A stretch of DNA of 64,000 bases from Xanthomarina gelatinilytica (GTDB lineage Bacteria; Bacteroidota; Bacteroidia; Flavobacteriales; Flavobacteriaceae). Below are positions 1 through 8,869 of this stretch, one piece after another. The notes under the pieces are model-generated. The model was not told the DNA's origin. It did not search any database and saw nothing but the letters and a program-made list of their open reading frames with translations. Location of the stretch: NCBI RefSeq assembly GCF_000348685.1, contig NZ_ANLA01000015.1:62001-126000 (forward strand), in the 5' to 3' direction. Each line of letters starts with the position of its first letter. Position 1 is the first letter of the stretch. Position numbers and translations under genes: made by a program.

Positions 1-336
1 CTGGGTTAAGGAGAGCAATATGGCTTCTTTTTTCTGTTCCAGGTTTATGGTAACCTCACAGCTTCCAGCAAACAAAAACTTTATAAAATCCTTCCCATTT
101 GTTTCAATAATTTTCCCTTCTTCTTTCCCGTCCCAATTATGCCAATACCAAAAATAGCTGTCATTTGGTTTTATAAAATCTGATTTATTAATAGGCTTGT
201 TGTCTCTTAAAAACACTGCATCTTTTAAAAACCATGACGTGAGACCTTCTGATGTAGCCCAACACCAATATAGTTTTTCCGTTGTGGCATGAATGTGGAT
301 GCGTTTTGTAAACGATTCCCAAGTTAGTTCGTTCAT
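1..336 (-). CDS. START-like (SRPBCC/AHSA1) domain protein, C-terminus cut by window edge
   Basis: Reading the minus strand from the ATG at 336 gives 112 codons open to the window edge, starting MNELTWESFTKRIHIHATTE. The pattern 'hIhA(T/P)xekvYxxWAtsEGLxxWF' is the usual beginning of the AHSA1/polyketide-cyclase branch of the START-like fold, a hydrophobic ligand-binding cup of about 140 residues. The ligand is unknown for most bacterial members. The end of the gene lies outside the window. It is divergent from the secreted protein gene at 471, with 134 bases between the two starts. Confidence 0.8.
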   Translation of the reverse strand, partial: MNELTWESFTKRIHIHATTEKLYWCWATSEGLTSWFLKDAVFLRDNKPINKSDFIKPNDSYFWYWHNWDGKEEGKIIETNGKDFIKFLFAGSCEVTINLEQKKEAILLSLTQ

Positions 337-446
337 GATGGAAAATTTACTTTTAAAAGTACAAAATTATATTTCAGTACAATTAACACTTTAACGGTAT
401 TTTTATACAATTGTCCTATTTTTTATACTTAATATGCTCTTTTTGA

Positions 447-454
447 TAGATTTG
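447..454 (+). promoter_or_regulatory. Bacteroidota -7 box TAGATTTG
   Basis: TAGATTTG matches the TAnnTTTG consensus of the Bacteroidota primary sigma factor and lies 16 bases before the ATG at 471. No clear TTTG -33 element is seen at the expected spacing. Confidence 0.5.
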
Positions 455-470
455 AGGAAAACTAACTTAT

Positions 471-1496
471 ATGAAAACAAAACTACTTTACTTATTTTTA
501 TCAATTCCTGCAATGATTTTTTCGCAAGTGCCAATAGCAGGCTTTAACAGTTTAAGTGGATCTAATTATGCTGAAGTAACCTCAAGCGGTTCTGTTGATC
601 AGACTACAAGTGGTCCAAACCTAACTTGGAACTTTACAGATCTTGTAGCAACGGGAACTCAAAATGAAGATACCTATAACCCTCCCACACCCGTAAATCT
701 TAGTAATTATCCTGGAACTACTAATGTAGCAACTATTACCAATACTAACAATCCGACAAATATTAATTATATCTTTGAGAAAATTGAAATGTCTACTGTT
801 TCTTTAACAGGTGTTGAAAGAGATGATTTACAGTTTAATTATACAAATAACGCATTAATTGGTACATTTCCTTTGTCTTATAATACAGTAAGTTCTGATC
901 CGGTTTCAGGTAGCTTTACTATTGCTAATACACAAATTGGAACTATAGTAGGGACTTTTAATGGAACCATTGATGTTGTGGTTGATGCTTATGGTACCTT
1001 ACAATTAAATGATATTGGTGAAGGGTCATATATAGGATCTGTTACAAGATTGAAAGTTGTTCAAAATTTAACATTAAACGCTACATCACCTTTTCCGGTT
1101 AGCGCTGCAGCATCTCAAACATCATACTACTATTATGATAATAACAATAATAATTTGATATTTAGAACCAATAATTTTGTTGTCGGTTTACTTAATGTAA
1201 ACGAGACTGTTATGGAAAGTTTGTTACCATTAAGCACCTTAAATATTGCTGAAAACAACTTAGAATCAAGAGAACTTACCATAGTTCCAAACCCAGTTAA
1301 TGATGTTTTGAATATACATTTAAGTCAGAACGAGACAATAAGTTCAATTGTTCTAATAGACTTAAGTGGAAGACAGGTTTTGTCTATAAATGACCATTTA
1401 ACATCCATTTCCGTTTCCAACCTAAAAGCAGGTATGTATATTGCCAATATTGCAACAGATAAAGGTGCTTACTCTAAAAAAATATTAAAAAAATAA
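471..1496 (+). CDS. Secreted protein with T9SS type A sorting domain
   Basis: A protein of 341 residues with a signal peptide at about residues 1-18 (hydrophobic stretch ending in IFSQ). The central 240 residues are rich in Asn, Thr and Ser and look all-beta; I do not recognise their family. The last 70 residues carry the marks of the type A sorting domain: VPNPVNDVLNI, then LIDLSGRQV, a 'NLKAGMYI' strand and the end KKILKK. This directs export across the outer membrane by the type IX secretion system, with removal or surface attachment. The gene stands alone between a divergent START-like gene and convergent lysA, and ends at a strong shared terminator. Its specific function is unknown. Confidence 0.85.
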   Translation: MKTKLLYLFLSIPAMIFSQVPIAGFNSLSGSNYAEVTSSGSVDQTTSGPNLTWNFTDLVATGTQNEDTYNPPTPVNLSNYPGTTNVATITNTNNPTNINYIFEKIEMSTVSLTGVERDDLQFNYTNNALIGTFPLSYNTVSSDPVSGSFTIANTQIGTIVGTFNGTIDVVVDAYGTLQLNDIGEGSYIGSVTRLKVVQNLTLNATSPFPVSAAASQTSYYYYDNNNNNLIFRTNNFVVGLLNVNETVMESLLPLSTLNIAENNLESRELTIVPNPVNDVLNIHLSQNETISSIVLIDLSGRQVLSINDHLTSISVSNLKAGMYIANIATDKGAYSKKILKK

Positions 1497-1510
1497 CCCG
1501 TTATACTTAT

Positions 1511-1545
1511 AAAAAAAGCGTTTCGGTTTCTGAAACGCTTTTTTT
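1511..1545. terminator. Bidirectional rho-independent terminator
   Basis: A 14-base-pair stem (1511-1524 with 1532-1545) with a 7-base loop, core GCGTTTC/GAAACGC flanked by A7 and T7. It lies between the converging secreted-protein gene and lysA, so it can stop both. Confidence 0.9.
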
Positions 1546-1547
1546 GT

Positions 1548-2759
1548 TTATTTAGTGAGGTCAATTTCTATTTGGTTTTTAATAATATCATCAAAAGTTT
1601 CCCTTTTTCTAATAAGGTGTGCTTGGTTGTTGTGCCAGAGAACTTCAGCAGGACGATATCTGGAATTATAGTTAGATGCCATGGAGAAACAATAGGCTCC
1701 AGCATTCTTAAACGCTAATATATCTCCTTCGGTTATTTCTGCAATACGTCTATTGTTTGCAAAAGTATCGGTTTCACATATATATCCAACTACAGAATAG
1801 AAACGCTCTCTACCTTTAGGATTGGAAATGTTTTCAATTTCATGTTGAGACCCATAAAACATGGGACGTATTAAATGATTGAACCCAGAATCGATTTGAG
1901 CAAAAACTGTTGAGGTTGTTTGTTTAACCACGTTCACCTTGGTTAAAAAATATCCAGCTTCACTCACTAAAAATTTACCAGGTTCGAAAGCTAGGGTCAA
2001 TTCTTTGCCATATTCTTTGCAGAATTCGTTAAATCTTTTGGTTAGTTTTTTTCCAAATTCTTCAATATTGGTTTCAATATCCCCTTCCTTGTATGGAACC
2101 TTAAACCCAGAACCAAAATCAATAAATTCCAAATCTTTAAAATGTTTGGCTGTTTCAAACAAAATTTCACTGGCATATAAAAACACATCAATATCCAAAA
2201 TGTCACTTCCAGTATGCATGTGAATCCCATTAATGGTCATCTGGGTGTTTTCAACAATTCTAAGGATGTGAGGGATTTGATGAATTGAAATCCCAAATTT
2301 ACTGTCAATATGCCCAACAGAAATATTGGTGTTTCCGCCAGCCATAACATGAGGGTTTATGCGGATACAAACAGGAATGTTTGGGTATTTGGTTCCAAAT
2401 TGTTCCAAAATTGAAAGATTATCTATATTAATCTGTACCCCAAGGTTTGCTGCAATTTCAATTTCTTCAAGAGATACGCCATTGGGAGTGTAAATTATTT
2501 TATCAGCCGAAAACCCAGCCGTTAAACCCAATTTCACTTCTTGTATAGAAACGGTATCCAATCCTGCCCCAAGCGAATGCATGAGTTTTAATACCGAAAC
2601 ATTGGACAAGGCTTTTACAGCATAATTAATTTTCACCTGTTTGACCTTATTAAAAGCAGTTGTTAAACGATTGTATTGAGAGACTATTTTCTCAGAGTCG
2701 TAAACATAAACAGGACTTCCATAATCCTTCGCAATTTGTAATAAGGTTTTTGTGTTCAT
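1548..2759 (-). CDS. lysA: Diaminopimelate decarboxylase
   Basis: Decarboxylates meso-2,6-diaminopimelate to L-lysine, the last step of lysine synthesis, in the cytoplasm. The 403 residues fit the fold III PLP decarboxylase family: an N-terminal alanine-racemase-like barrel with the PLP lysine in YAVKA (about residue 49), the HTGSD motif, the glycine-rich GSGFKVPY loop, EPGKFLV (EPGR in most homologues), and the C-terminal barrel with CETDTFA and the GAYCFSM strand. The start MNTKTLLQIAKDYGSPVYVYD is normal for Bacteroidota LysA. It is not next to other dap genes; dapD lies 42 kb away in this window. It converges with the secreted protein gene and is divergent from sucC. Confidence 0.95.
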   Translation of the reverse strand: MNTKTLLQIAKDYGSPVYVYDSEKIVSQYNRLTTAFNKVKQVKINYAVKALSNVSVLKLMHSLGAGLDTVSIQEVKLGLTAGFSADKIIYTPNGVSLEEIEIAANLGVQINIDNLSILEQFGTKYPNIPVCIRINPHVMAGGNTNISVGHIDSKFGISIHQIPHILRIVENTQMTINGIHMHTGSDILDIDVFLYASEILFETAKHFKDLEFIDFGSGFKVPYKEGDIETNIEEFGKKLTKRFNEFCKEYGKELTLAFEPGKFLVSEAGYFLTKVNVVKQTTSTVFAQIDSGFNHLIRPMFYGSQHEIENISNPKGRERFYSVVGYICETDTFANNRRIAEITEGDILAFKNAGAYCFSMASNYNSRYRPAEVLWHNNQAHLIRKRETFDDIIKNQIEIDLTK

Positions 2760-2884
2760 TTGATTTATTATTTTTTTTGAAGCGTAAAACTAAAAAGTAT
2801 TTTATATAACCAAGTTCATTTTTAGCATTATTATTTCATATTTCAGTCATTTAAAAAGTATACTAATACTTCCTGTAAAAAATA

Positions 2885-2915
2885 TTGGTTAAAAGCAATA
2901 GGTTGTTTACTTTTG
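2885..2915 (+). promoter_or_regulatory. sucC promoter (TTGG, 19 bases, TACTTTTG)
   Basis: A -7 box TACTTTTG at 2908-2915 with an upstream TTGG at 2885-2888, 19 bases apart, close to the TTTG-N19-TAnnTTTG pattern of Bacteroidota. It lies 59 bases before the chosen sucC start. Confidence 0.6.
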
Positions 2916-2974
2916 TGCCACAATAGATTTAAGAGATTTCTTCTTTTAAATAAATGACAATTAATTTAATAAAG

Positions 2975-4165
2975 ATGAATTTACACGAATATCAAGGAAA
3001 AGACATATTAGCAAGCTTTGGCGTACGTATTCAACGTGGTATTGTTGCAAAAAATGCTCAAGAAGCTGTAGCAGCAGCCAAACAATTAACATCTGAAACA
3101 GGAACAAGTTGGCATGTTATAAAAGCTCAGGTTCACGCTGGTGGACGTGGTAAAGGAGGAGGAGTAAAGCTTGCCAAAAACCTTCAGGAAGTGGAACAGA
3201 TTGCAGGTCAAATTATTGGCATGAACTTAATTACGCCACAAACTTCTGCCGAAGGAAAAAAAGTACACCAAGTTTTAGTTGCAGAAGATGTTTATTATCC
3301 TGGAGAGAGTGAAACAAGTGAGTTTTATATGTCTGTATTGTTAAATAGAAGTACAGGTCGTAACATGATTATGTATTCTACCGAAGGTGGTATGGACATT
3401 GAAACAGTGGCTGAACAAACACCACATTTAATATTTACCGAAGAAGTAGATCCTTCTGTAGGATTAATGCCTTTTCAAGCTAGACGTATTGCCTTTAACT
3501 TAGGTTTGGAAGGAACTGCGTTTAAAGAAATGACCAAGTTTGTTTCTGCATTATATACAGCTTATGTAGAGTCAGATTCTTCATTATTTGAAATCAACCC
3601 GGTTTTAAAAACCAGCGATAACAAAATTATGGCTGTTGATGCCAAAGTGACCATAGATGACAATTCGCTTTTTAGACATAAAGATTATAAAGATTTACGC
3701 GATTTACGTGAAGAAAACCCAATAGAGGTAGAAGCTGGAGCTCTAGGTCTAAACTATGTGGATTTAGATGGAAATGTAGGTTGTATGGTTAATGGCGCTG
3801 GACTTGCTATGGCAACCATGGATCTAATTAAGCAAGCAGGTGGAGAACCAGCAAACTTTTTGGATGTTGGTGGAACTGCAGATGCTGCTAGAGTAGAAGC
3901 TGCTTTTAAAATTATTTTAAAAGACCCAAATGTAAAAGCCATATTAATAAACATATTTGGTGGTATTGTACGTTGCGATCGTGTAGCTCAAGGAGTTATT
4001 GATGCCTATAAAAACATGGGGAACATTAATGTGCCAATTATTGTACGTTTACAAGGAACCAATGCAGACATCGCTAAAGATTTGATTGATAATTCTGGAT
4101 TGGATGTATTAAGTGCTACCGAATTCCAAGAAGCTGCAGACAAAGTACAGAAAGTATTAGCTTAA
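2975..4165 (+). CDS. sucC: Succinate-CoA ligase (ADP-forming), beta subunit
   Basis: Beta subunit of succinyl-CoA synthetase, which makes ATP or GTP from succinyl-CoA in the TCA cycle. It works as a complex with SucD, which is not in this window. An ATG also exists at 2954, but MNLHEYQGKDILASFGV at 2975 is the standard start of the family, giving 396 residues. Visible parts are the ATP-grasp domain with KAQVHAGGRGKGGGVK, the metal and nucleotide region FEINPV and AVDAKVTIDDN, and the C-terminal CoA-ligase domain with NGAGLAMATMD, FLDVGG and NIFGGIVRCD. It is preceded by a good promoter and followed by a terminator, so it is probably monocistronic. Confidence 0.96.
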   Translation: MNLHEYQGKDILASFGVRIQRGIVAKNAQEAVAAAKQLTSETGTSWHVIKAQVHAGGRGKGGGVKLAKNLQEVEQIAGQIIGMNLITPQTSAEGKKVHQVLVAEDVYYPGESETSEFYMSVLLNRSTGRNMIMYSTEGGMDIETVAEQTPHLIFTEEVDPSVGLMPFQARRIAFNLGLEGTAFKEMTKFVSALYTAYVESDSSLFEINPVLKTSDNKIMAVDAKVTIDDNSLFRHKDYKDLRDLREENPIEVEAGALGLNYVDLDGNVGCMVNGAGLAMATMDLIKQAGGEPANFLDVGGTADAARVEAAFKIILKDPNVKAILINIFGGIVRCDRVAQGVIDAYKNMGNINVPIIVRLQGTNADIAKDLIDNSGLDVLSATEFQEAADKVQKVLA

Positions 4166-4190
4166 AAAAAGCAATCTTTATATAAATTAA

Positions 4191-4220
4191 AAACCACTTT
4201 ACATGTAAAGTGGTTTTTTT
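4191..4220. terminator. Bidirectional rho-independent terminator
   Basis: A perfect 26-base palindrome at 4191-4216 (13-base-pair stem, core CCACTTTACA) followed by a T run to 4220. It lies between sucC and the converging DUF2071 gene. Confidence 0.9.
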
Positions 4221-4250
4221 AGTTTTAAAGTAAATGTCACTTAATGATGA

Positions 4251-4982
4251 CTATTTTTTTAGTTTCGTTATTTCGGTCTTTCCCCAAGCAACTACTTTTA
4301 CACCTTTTGAATAATGCATTTTAATGGGATTATTTTTTAACAGATTTTCATAGCGTTGATAGTTTAATTCTAAATTTTTCAATTCAATGTCATTTAAAGG
4401 CCATTCCAAATGGTGGATTTCAAATTCATTGATAGTATTTTCGGAATCTTGAAAAAGTGCATACCTTTCAACAAGCCAATGTTCTAATGCGGTTTTTTTA
4501 TTTATTTTTTCACCAATAACAAAATCAATTTTTAATCTGTCATTAAATTGAATGTTGTTTGAATAATATTGATTCGTATTTCGTTTTATATTTGAGAAAC
4601 GATAAGGAAGTTGAGAGATGCCTTTTGCAATTTTACAAGATAGACTGGTGCCACCTTCTATGCTTAAAAAATATACTCCAGTTTTATTGTTGCATTTTAC
4701 ATAAGTTCTGATATTAATTTCTTCAAAATTGGAAATTGGTCTAAATGCAGGAAGGTTTTTTGGTCTTATTTTTTCCATAGTAAAGGCTACTACTGAAATC
4801 CAAGGTTTTCCTTCAAATAAATCTATTTCTAATTCTTCTGGAACAAATTTTTTTAATTCATGTAATTCAACTTGCCAATGCAGAAAAATAGCATCATTCC
4901 ATTCTTGATAATATTTCCAACTTTTGTTAGGTTTTTTCCAAGGTCTGTGTTCTGTGGAATTTAGAATTTCTTTGATTGTCAT
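4251..4982 (-). CDS. DUF2071 (YqjF-like) family protein
   Basis: 243 residues. The opening HRPWKKPNKSWKYYQEWNDAI followed by FLHWQVELHELKKFVPEELEIDLFEGKPWISVVAFTM-type text is characteristic of the DUF2071/YqjF family, whose fold resembles acetoacetate decarboxylase-like barrels. Other family marks are the IRTYVK strand and the GVYFLSIEGG segment. The biochemical function is not established. It lies 22 bases downstream of cysH on the same strand and is probably cotranscribed, though nothing in its sequence links it to sulfur metabolism. Confidence 0.85.
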   Translation of the reverse strand: MTIKEILNSTEHRPWKKPNKSWKYYQEWNDAIFLHWQVELHELKKFVPEELEIDLFEGKPWISVVAFTMEKIRPKNLPAFRPISNFEEINIRTYVKCNNKTGVYFLSIEGGTSLSCKIAKGISQLPYRFSNIKRNTNQYYSNNIQFNDRLKIDFVIGEKINKKTALEHWLVERYALFQDSENTINEFEIHHLEWPLNDIELKNLELNYQRYENLLKNNPIKMHYSKGVKVVAWGKTEITKLKK

Positions 4983-5004
4983 TCCTTAAAATAACTAAAA
5001 AACC

Positions 5005-5703
5005 TTATAAATGCAATCCACATTCTGTTTTTGGATTGTTGTTCCAGCGTCCACTTCTGTCTTCCCCAGGAGCTGTACAGTGGCTGCAACCTATGGAGTG
5101 ATAGCCTTTGGCAACTAATGGATGGAAGGGTAATTGGTGTTTTTCTATGTAAGCATCACGTTGTTCCTTGGTAATATCCAACAATGGATAAAATTTTAAA
5201 ATCTCTCCTCTCATTTCAAAAATGTCCAAGCTGGCTCTATGGTCGCTTTGCCATTCCATCAATCCCGAAACCCAAACCTTGTATTGTTTTTTTATGGTTT
5301 CCAAAGGTCTTACTTTGTTAATGGAGCAACAGAAATCCGGATTTTTTTTCCAAGTTTCATCTTTTGTGGTAAACTCATGTTCCTCTTTAATGGCTGTAAT
5401 AGATGTTACATTCAAATTGTAAAGTTGTTCCAGTTTTTCCTTGTACTTTAAGGTTTCTTCAAAATGATAGCCAGTATCAATAAAAAACACTTTTTGGTTT
5501 GTATTTACTTCAGAAAAAAGTTTCAATAAAAAAGCAGAAGTCGCAGCAAAAGAACTGGTAAGCATGACATCTTTAACATCAAAATCTTTATAAAGCTCTT
5601 TGATACGGTTTGTGGCAGAAAGCGGTTTGTATTTATTGTTGAGTGTTTTTATGGTGTCTTCTGAAATCTCAGAGAGCTGTGTGATCGTAGGATTATCTAA
5701 CAT
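5005..5703 (-). CDS. cysH: Assimilatory (phospho)adenylylsulfate reductase
   Basis: Reduces activated sulfate (APS, or PAPS) to sulfite with thioredoxin or glutathione-type donors. The 232 residues show the PP-loop region (MLTSSFAATSAFLLKL), the cysteine pair C125-C126 in DFCCSINK, the pair C206/C209 in GCSHCTAPGEDRSGRW, and the C-terminal ECGLHL with the catalytic cysteine C228. The CC...CxxC set holds a 4Fe-4S cluster and is the mark of the APS-using branch. It is therefore more likely an APS reductase than a PAPS reductase. No cysD, cysN, cysI or cysJ is adjacent. The neighbour downstream is the DUF2071 gene. Confidence 0.92.
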   Translation of the reverse strand: MLDNPTITQLSEISEDTIKTLNNKYKPLSATNRIKELYKDFDVKDVMLTSSFAATSAFLLKLFSEVNTNQKVFFIDTGYHFEETLKYKEKLEQLYNLNVTSITAIKEEHEFTTKDETWKKNPDFCCSINKVRPLETIKKQYKVWVSGLMEWQSDHRASLDIFEMRGEILKFYPLLDITKEQRDAYIEKHQLPFHPLVAKGYHSIGCSHCTAPGEDRSGRWNNNPKTECGLHL

Positions 5704-5771
5704 ATAGATTAGGACTATTTGGTCTTATTTGTGCAATTTAGTAATATTTACCATACTACTGAAATGCTAAC

Positions 5772-6038
5772 CTATTTTTTTGTGTTTTTGTTTGAAATAG
5801 CTGGTTTGGAATTCTTTTTTGGCATAGGTCCACGAAGGTGAATGACCAAGCCATTTAAAAAGTTCCTTAATATTTGGTCGCCACATTCCATGTATTTAGG
5901 GTGATCTTCTTTCCTAAAAAAAGCGCTCAATTCACTTTTGGTGATTCTGAAGTCTACCAATTCCAAAATTTTTACTATTTCGTCGTCTCGAAGTTTTAAA
6001 GCAACCCTTAATTTTTTAAAGATGTCGTTATTAGTCAT
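5772..6038 (-). CDS. DUF1456 family protein, single-repeat form
   Basis: 88 residues starting MTNNDIFKKLRVALKLRDDE, followed by a segment with FFRKEDHPKYMECGDQILRNFLNGL. This matches the second half of the two-repeat E. coli YehS (DUF1456), which is about 156 residues. Here only one repeat is present and the upstream 220 bases hold no trace of the other. The tail is basic (KKNSKPAISNKNTKK). The function is unknown. It lies 68 bases upstream of cysH on the same strand. Confidence 0.8.
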   Translation of the reverse strand: MTNNDIFKKLRVALKLRDDEIVKILELVDFRITKSELSAFFRKEDHPKYMECGDQILRNFLNGLVIHLRGPMPKKNSKPAISNKNTKK

Positions 6039-6262
6039 ATATAAAATTTATTGTTTCTTTTTTCTCACAAATATAAAATAATCGATGAAATACACATTAT
6101 AGTTAAAATACTGATAGTCAGTTAATTAACTTTTATTTTATACAAAGCGTAAAAAAATAACGATAAAACGCAGATTATTTTTCGACAAGTTACAAATTAT
6201 AAGGGATTATCAATTATTGTTTATAAGTATCTTTATAATGTAATTATTAATCCATTCCTCTA

Positions 6263-6664
6263 ATGATTAACAGGGTTGAAAAATTAAGCCTTTTGTCTGA
6301 AATGATTTCATTTGCAAAAAGCGAAAGTGATTTAAAGCCAATTGAGTATAACTTTTTACTAGCAATTGCAAAACAGCTTGAAATCTCCAGAGAAGATTTC
6401 GATTATTTGATAGATCATCCAATAAACTATATTCATTTAGAATCCCATAGTGAACGTATTGTGCAATTTCATAGATTGGTTTTACTTATGAATATTGATG
6501 ACGAGCATACACCAAAAGAAAGAATCAAGCTGTTTAATTATGGCATCCGAATGGGTTTAAGTCACGAATCCATCAATAAGGTATTGTATTTAATGGAAAG
6601 CTTTCCTAATAAAATTGTTCCTCCAGATGTGCTTATTGATATTTTTAAAGTGCAATATAATTGA
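6263..6664 (+). CDS. TerB-like helical protein
   Basis: 133 residues, all predicted helix, with no signal peptide. The pattern resembles the TerB/DjlA-N helical fold: an opening helix 'EKLSLLSEMISFAKSESDLKPIEYNFL', the 'A.QLEIS.EDFDYLI' helix, and the 'RIVQFHRLVLLMNIDDEHTPKE' helix with an acidic DDEH turn like the metal site of TerB proteins. The family assignment is by pattern only. It converges on uvrB and is sometimes mistaken in annotation for a UvrB fragment, but it has no UvrB sequence. Its role is unknown. A near-consensus box (TATCTTTA) sits about 30 bases upstream. Confidence 0.6.
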   Translation: MINRVEKLSLLSEMISFAKSESDLKPIEYNFLLAIAKQLEISREDFDYLIDHPINYIHLESHSERIVQFHRLVLLMNIDDEHTPKERIKLFNYGIRMGLSHESINKVLYLMESFPNKIVPPDVLIDIFKVQYN

Positions 6665-6759
6665 TTTAAATTCAAAGTTTATACTTCAAGATTTAGCTTA
6701 TATAGTTGCATATTTTTGAATGATGGATTTTTGGAGTTTAGTTTTAAGGAACTTGGGGT

Positions 6760-8760
6760 TTATTTCAAAGTTTCTAATTTCCCTTGATAAGCTTTAATCT
6801 CATCTCTAAATTTAGCTGCCTGTAAAAAGTCCAAAGCTTTGGCTGCCTGTTCCATCAATTTTCGTTTTTCACGAATTTTCTTTTCCAATTCCCCTTTTGT
6901 AAGATATTTGCTTTCTGGTTCGGCCGCTTTCATGGCTTCCAATTCATAACTGTAAGTGCTCACCGAATTTTTTGACAAGGCATTGTCAAGACTTTTGTTC
7001 AAAGCCTTTGGTGTTAACTTGTGTTTGGTATTGTAAGAAATTTGTTTTTCACGTCTGTAATTGGTTTCATCTATGGTTTTTTGCATGCTGTTGGTTATCT
7101 TGTCTGCATACATAATGGCCTTTCCGTTAAGGTTTCTGGCAGCTCTTCCAACGGTTTGTGTTAAAGATCTGGCCGAACGTAAAAACCCTTCTTTATCTGC
7201 GTCCAGAATAGCAACCAAAGACACTTCTGGTAAGTCCAAACCTTCACGAAGCAAGTTTACACCAACCAAAACATCAAACAAACCTTTTCGTAAATCCTGC
7301 ATAATCTCAACTCGTTCCAAAGTGTCCACATCACTATGGATGTAACGAACCCGAATTTGAATCCTGCTTAAATACTTGGTCAGTTCTTCGGCCATACGTT
7401 TGGTCAAGGTTGTTACCAAGGTACGTTCATCCTTTTCAACCCTTTGTTGGATTTCCTCAATTAAATCATCAATTTGATTCAAGCTAGGTCGTACTTCTAT
7501 TACAGGATCCAGCAGACCAGTAGGTCTAATAACCTGTTCCACATAGATGCCATCTGATTTTTGAAGTTCATAATCTGCAGGTGTGGCACTTACATATATC
7601 ACTTGGTTTTGCAAGGCTTCAAACTCCTCAAATTTTAAAGGTCTGTTATCCATAGCTGCTGGAAGTCTAAAACCATATTCTACCAGGTTTTCTTTTCTGC
7701 TTCTATCTCCTCCATACATGGCATGCACTTGCGAAATGGTTACATGACTTTCATCTACAACCATTAAATAATCGTCTGGGAAATAATCCAGCAAACAGAA
7801 AGGTCTGGTTCCTGGTTGTCTGCCATCTAAATACCTAGAATAGTTTTCAATACCAGAACAGTAGCCCAATTCGCGTATCATTTCTAAATCGAATTCGGTT
7901 CGTTCTTTCAGTCTTTTTGCTTCCAGATGTTTGCCTATTTCTTTAAAGTAATCGTATTGTTTTATTAAATCGTCTTGAATGTTTTTTATGGCGCCTTGTA
8001 AGACTTCAGGAGAAGTCACGAACATGTTGGCTGGATATATATTGAGCCTGTCATACTTTTCAATAACTTCGTTTGTTTGAATGTTAAACGCTTCAATCTC
8101 TTCAATTTCATCTCCAAAAAAGTGAATCCTAAAGGCGTGATCGTCATAGCTGGGAAACACATCCACAGTGTCACCTTTTATTCTGAAATTTCCGTGATGG
8201 AATTCTGCTTCTGTTCTGGAATACAAGCTTTGAACCAACCTATGAAGTAACTTGGTCCTGGAAAGAACCTGGTCCTTTTCAATGGATATCACGTTTTTTT
8301 GAAATTCCACAGGATTTCCAATACCATACAAGCAAGATACCGAAGCAACCACCAGCACATCTCTTCTTCCGGAAAGTAGGGAAGAAGTTGTGCTTAAACG
8401 CATTTTTTCTATTTCTTCGTTTATGGAGAGGTCTTTTTCAATGTATACGCCAGATACAGGAATATAAGCTTCTGGTTGGTAATAATCGTAATAAGATACA
8501 AAGTATTCTACAGCATTATTAGGAAAAAACTGTTTGAATTCTGAGTATAGTTGAGCCGCCAAGGTTTTATTGTGAGCCAAAACCAGTGTTGGTTTTTGTA
8601 CCTGTTCAATAACATTGGCAACTGTAAACGTTTTACCAGAACCAGTAACACCAAGCAATGTTTGGTATTTTTCATTGGCATTTAGGCCATCTGCCAATTG
8701 CTTGATGGCAGCTGGCTGATCTCCTGTTGGACTGAATTCTGATGTTATTTTGAAACGCAT
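6760..8760 (-). CDS. uvrB: Excinuclease ABC subunit B
   Basis: Damage-verifying DNA helicase-like subunit of UvrABC nucleotide excision repair. The 666 residues are full length. Visible are the Walker A LLGVTGSGKTFTVAN (about 35-48), the beta-hairpin region with YYDYYQPEAYIP, the DEAD-like VVDESHVT, the helicase motifs SATPADYE, GVNLLREGLDLPEVSLV and QTVGRAARN, and the C-terminal UVR motif (KLMEQAAKALDFLQAAKFRDE region) that contacts UvrC. It is on the same strand as the T9SS genes behind it, 109 bases away, with an imperfect palindrome between. Confidence 0.97.
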   Translation of the reverse strand: MRFKITSEFSPTGDQPAAIKQLADGLNANEKYQTLLGVTGSGKTFTVANVIEQVQKPTLVLAHNKTLAAQLYSEFKQFFPNNAVEYFVSYYDYYQPEAYIPVSGVYIEKDLSINEEIEKMRLSTTSSLLSGRRDVLVVASVSCLYGIGNPVEFQKNVISIEKDQVLSRTKLLHRLVQSLYSRTEAEFHHGNFRIKGDTVDVFPSYDDHAFRIHFFGDEIEEIEAFNIQTNEVIEKYDRLNIYPANMFVTSPEVLQGAIKNIQDDLIKQYDYFKEIGKHLEAKRLKERTEFDLEMIRELGYCSGIENYSRYLDGRQPGTRPFCLLDYFPDDYLMVVDESHVTISQVHAMYGGDRSRKENLVEYGFRLPAAMDNRPLKFEEFEALQNQVIYVSATPADYELQKSDGIYVEQVIRPTGLLDPVIEVRPSLNQIDDLIEEIQQRVEKDERTLVTTLTKRMAEELTKYLSRIQIRVRYIHSDVDTLERVEIMQDLRKGLFDVLVGVNLLREGLDLPEVSLVAILDADKEGFLRSARSLTQTVGRAARNLNGKAIMYADKITNSMQKTIDETNYRREKQISYNTKHKLTPKALNKSLDNALSKNSVSTYSYELEAMKAAEPESKYLTKGELEKKIREKRKLMEQAAKALDFLQAAKFRDEIKAYQGKLETLK

Positions 8761-8797
8761 AATGCGTATTTTTTATGTTATAAAAATTATTTAAGAA

Positions 8798-8827
8798 GCT
8801 TTGACATGCTCAGCATGACATCGAAGC
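8798..8827. repeat. Imperfect nested palindrome, REP-like
   Basis: GCTTTGA (8798-8804) pairs with TCGAAGC (8821-8827) with one wobble, and inside it CATGCT (8805-8810) pairs with AGCATG (8812-8817). There is no T run, so it is a poor terminator. The 'GCTCAGCATGACA' text resembles the short palindromic intergenic repeats common in flavobacterial genomes. Confidence 0.45.
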
Positions 8828-8869
8828 TAAATTACTTAAAGATGTTGAAATTTTGCATGAAACTTTCAT

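Noticed and set aside
6263-6664. TerB-like gene as a fragment of uvrB
   Set aside because: It has no UvrB or UVR motif, is on the other strand, and is all helical.
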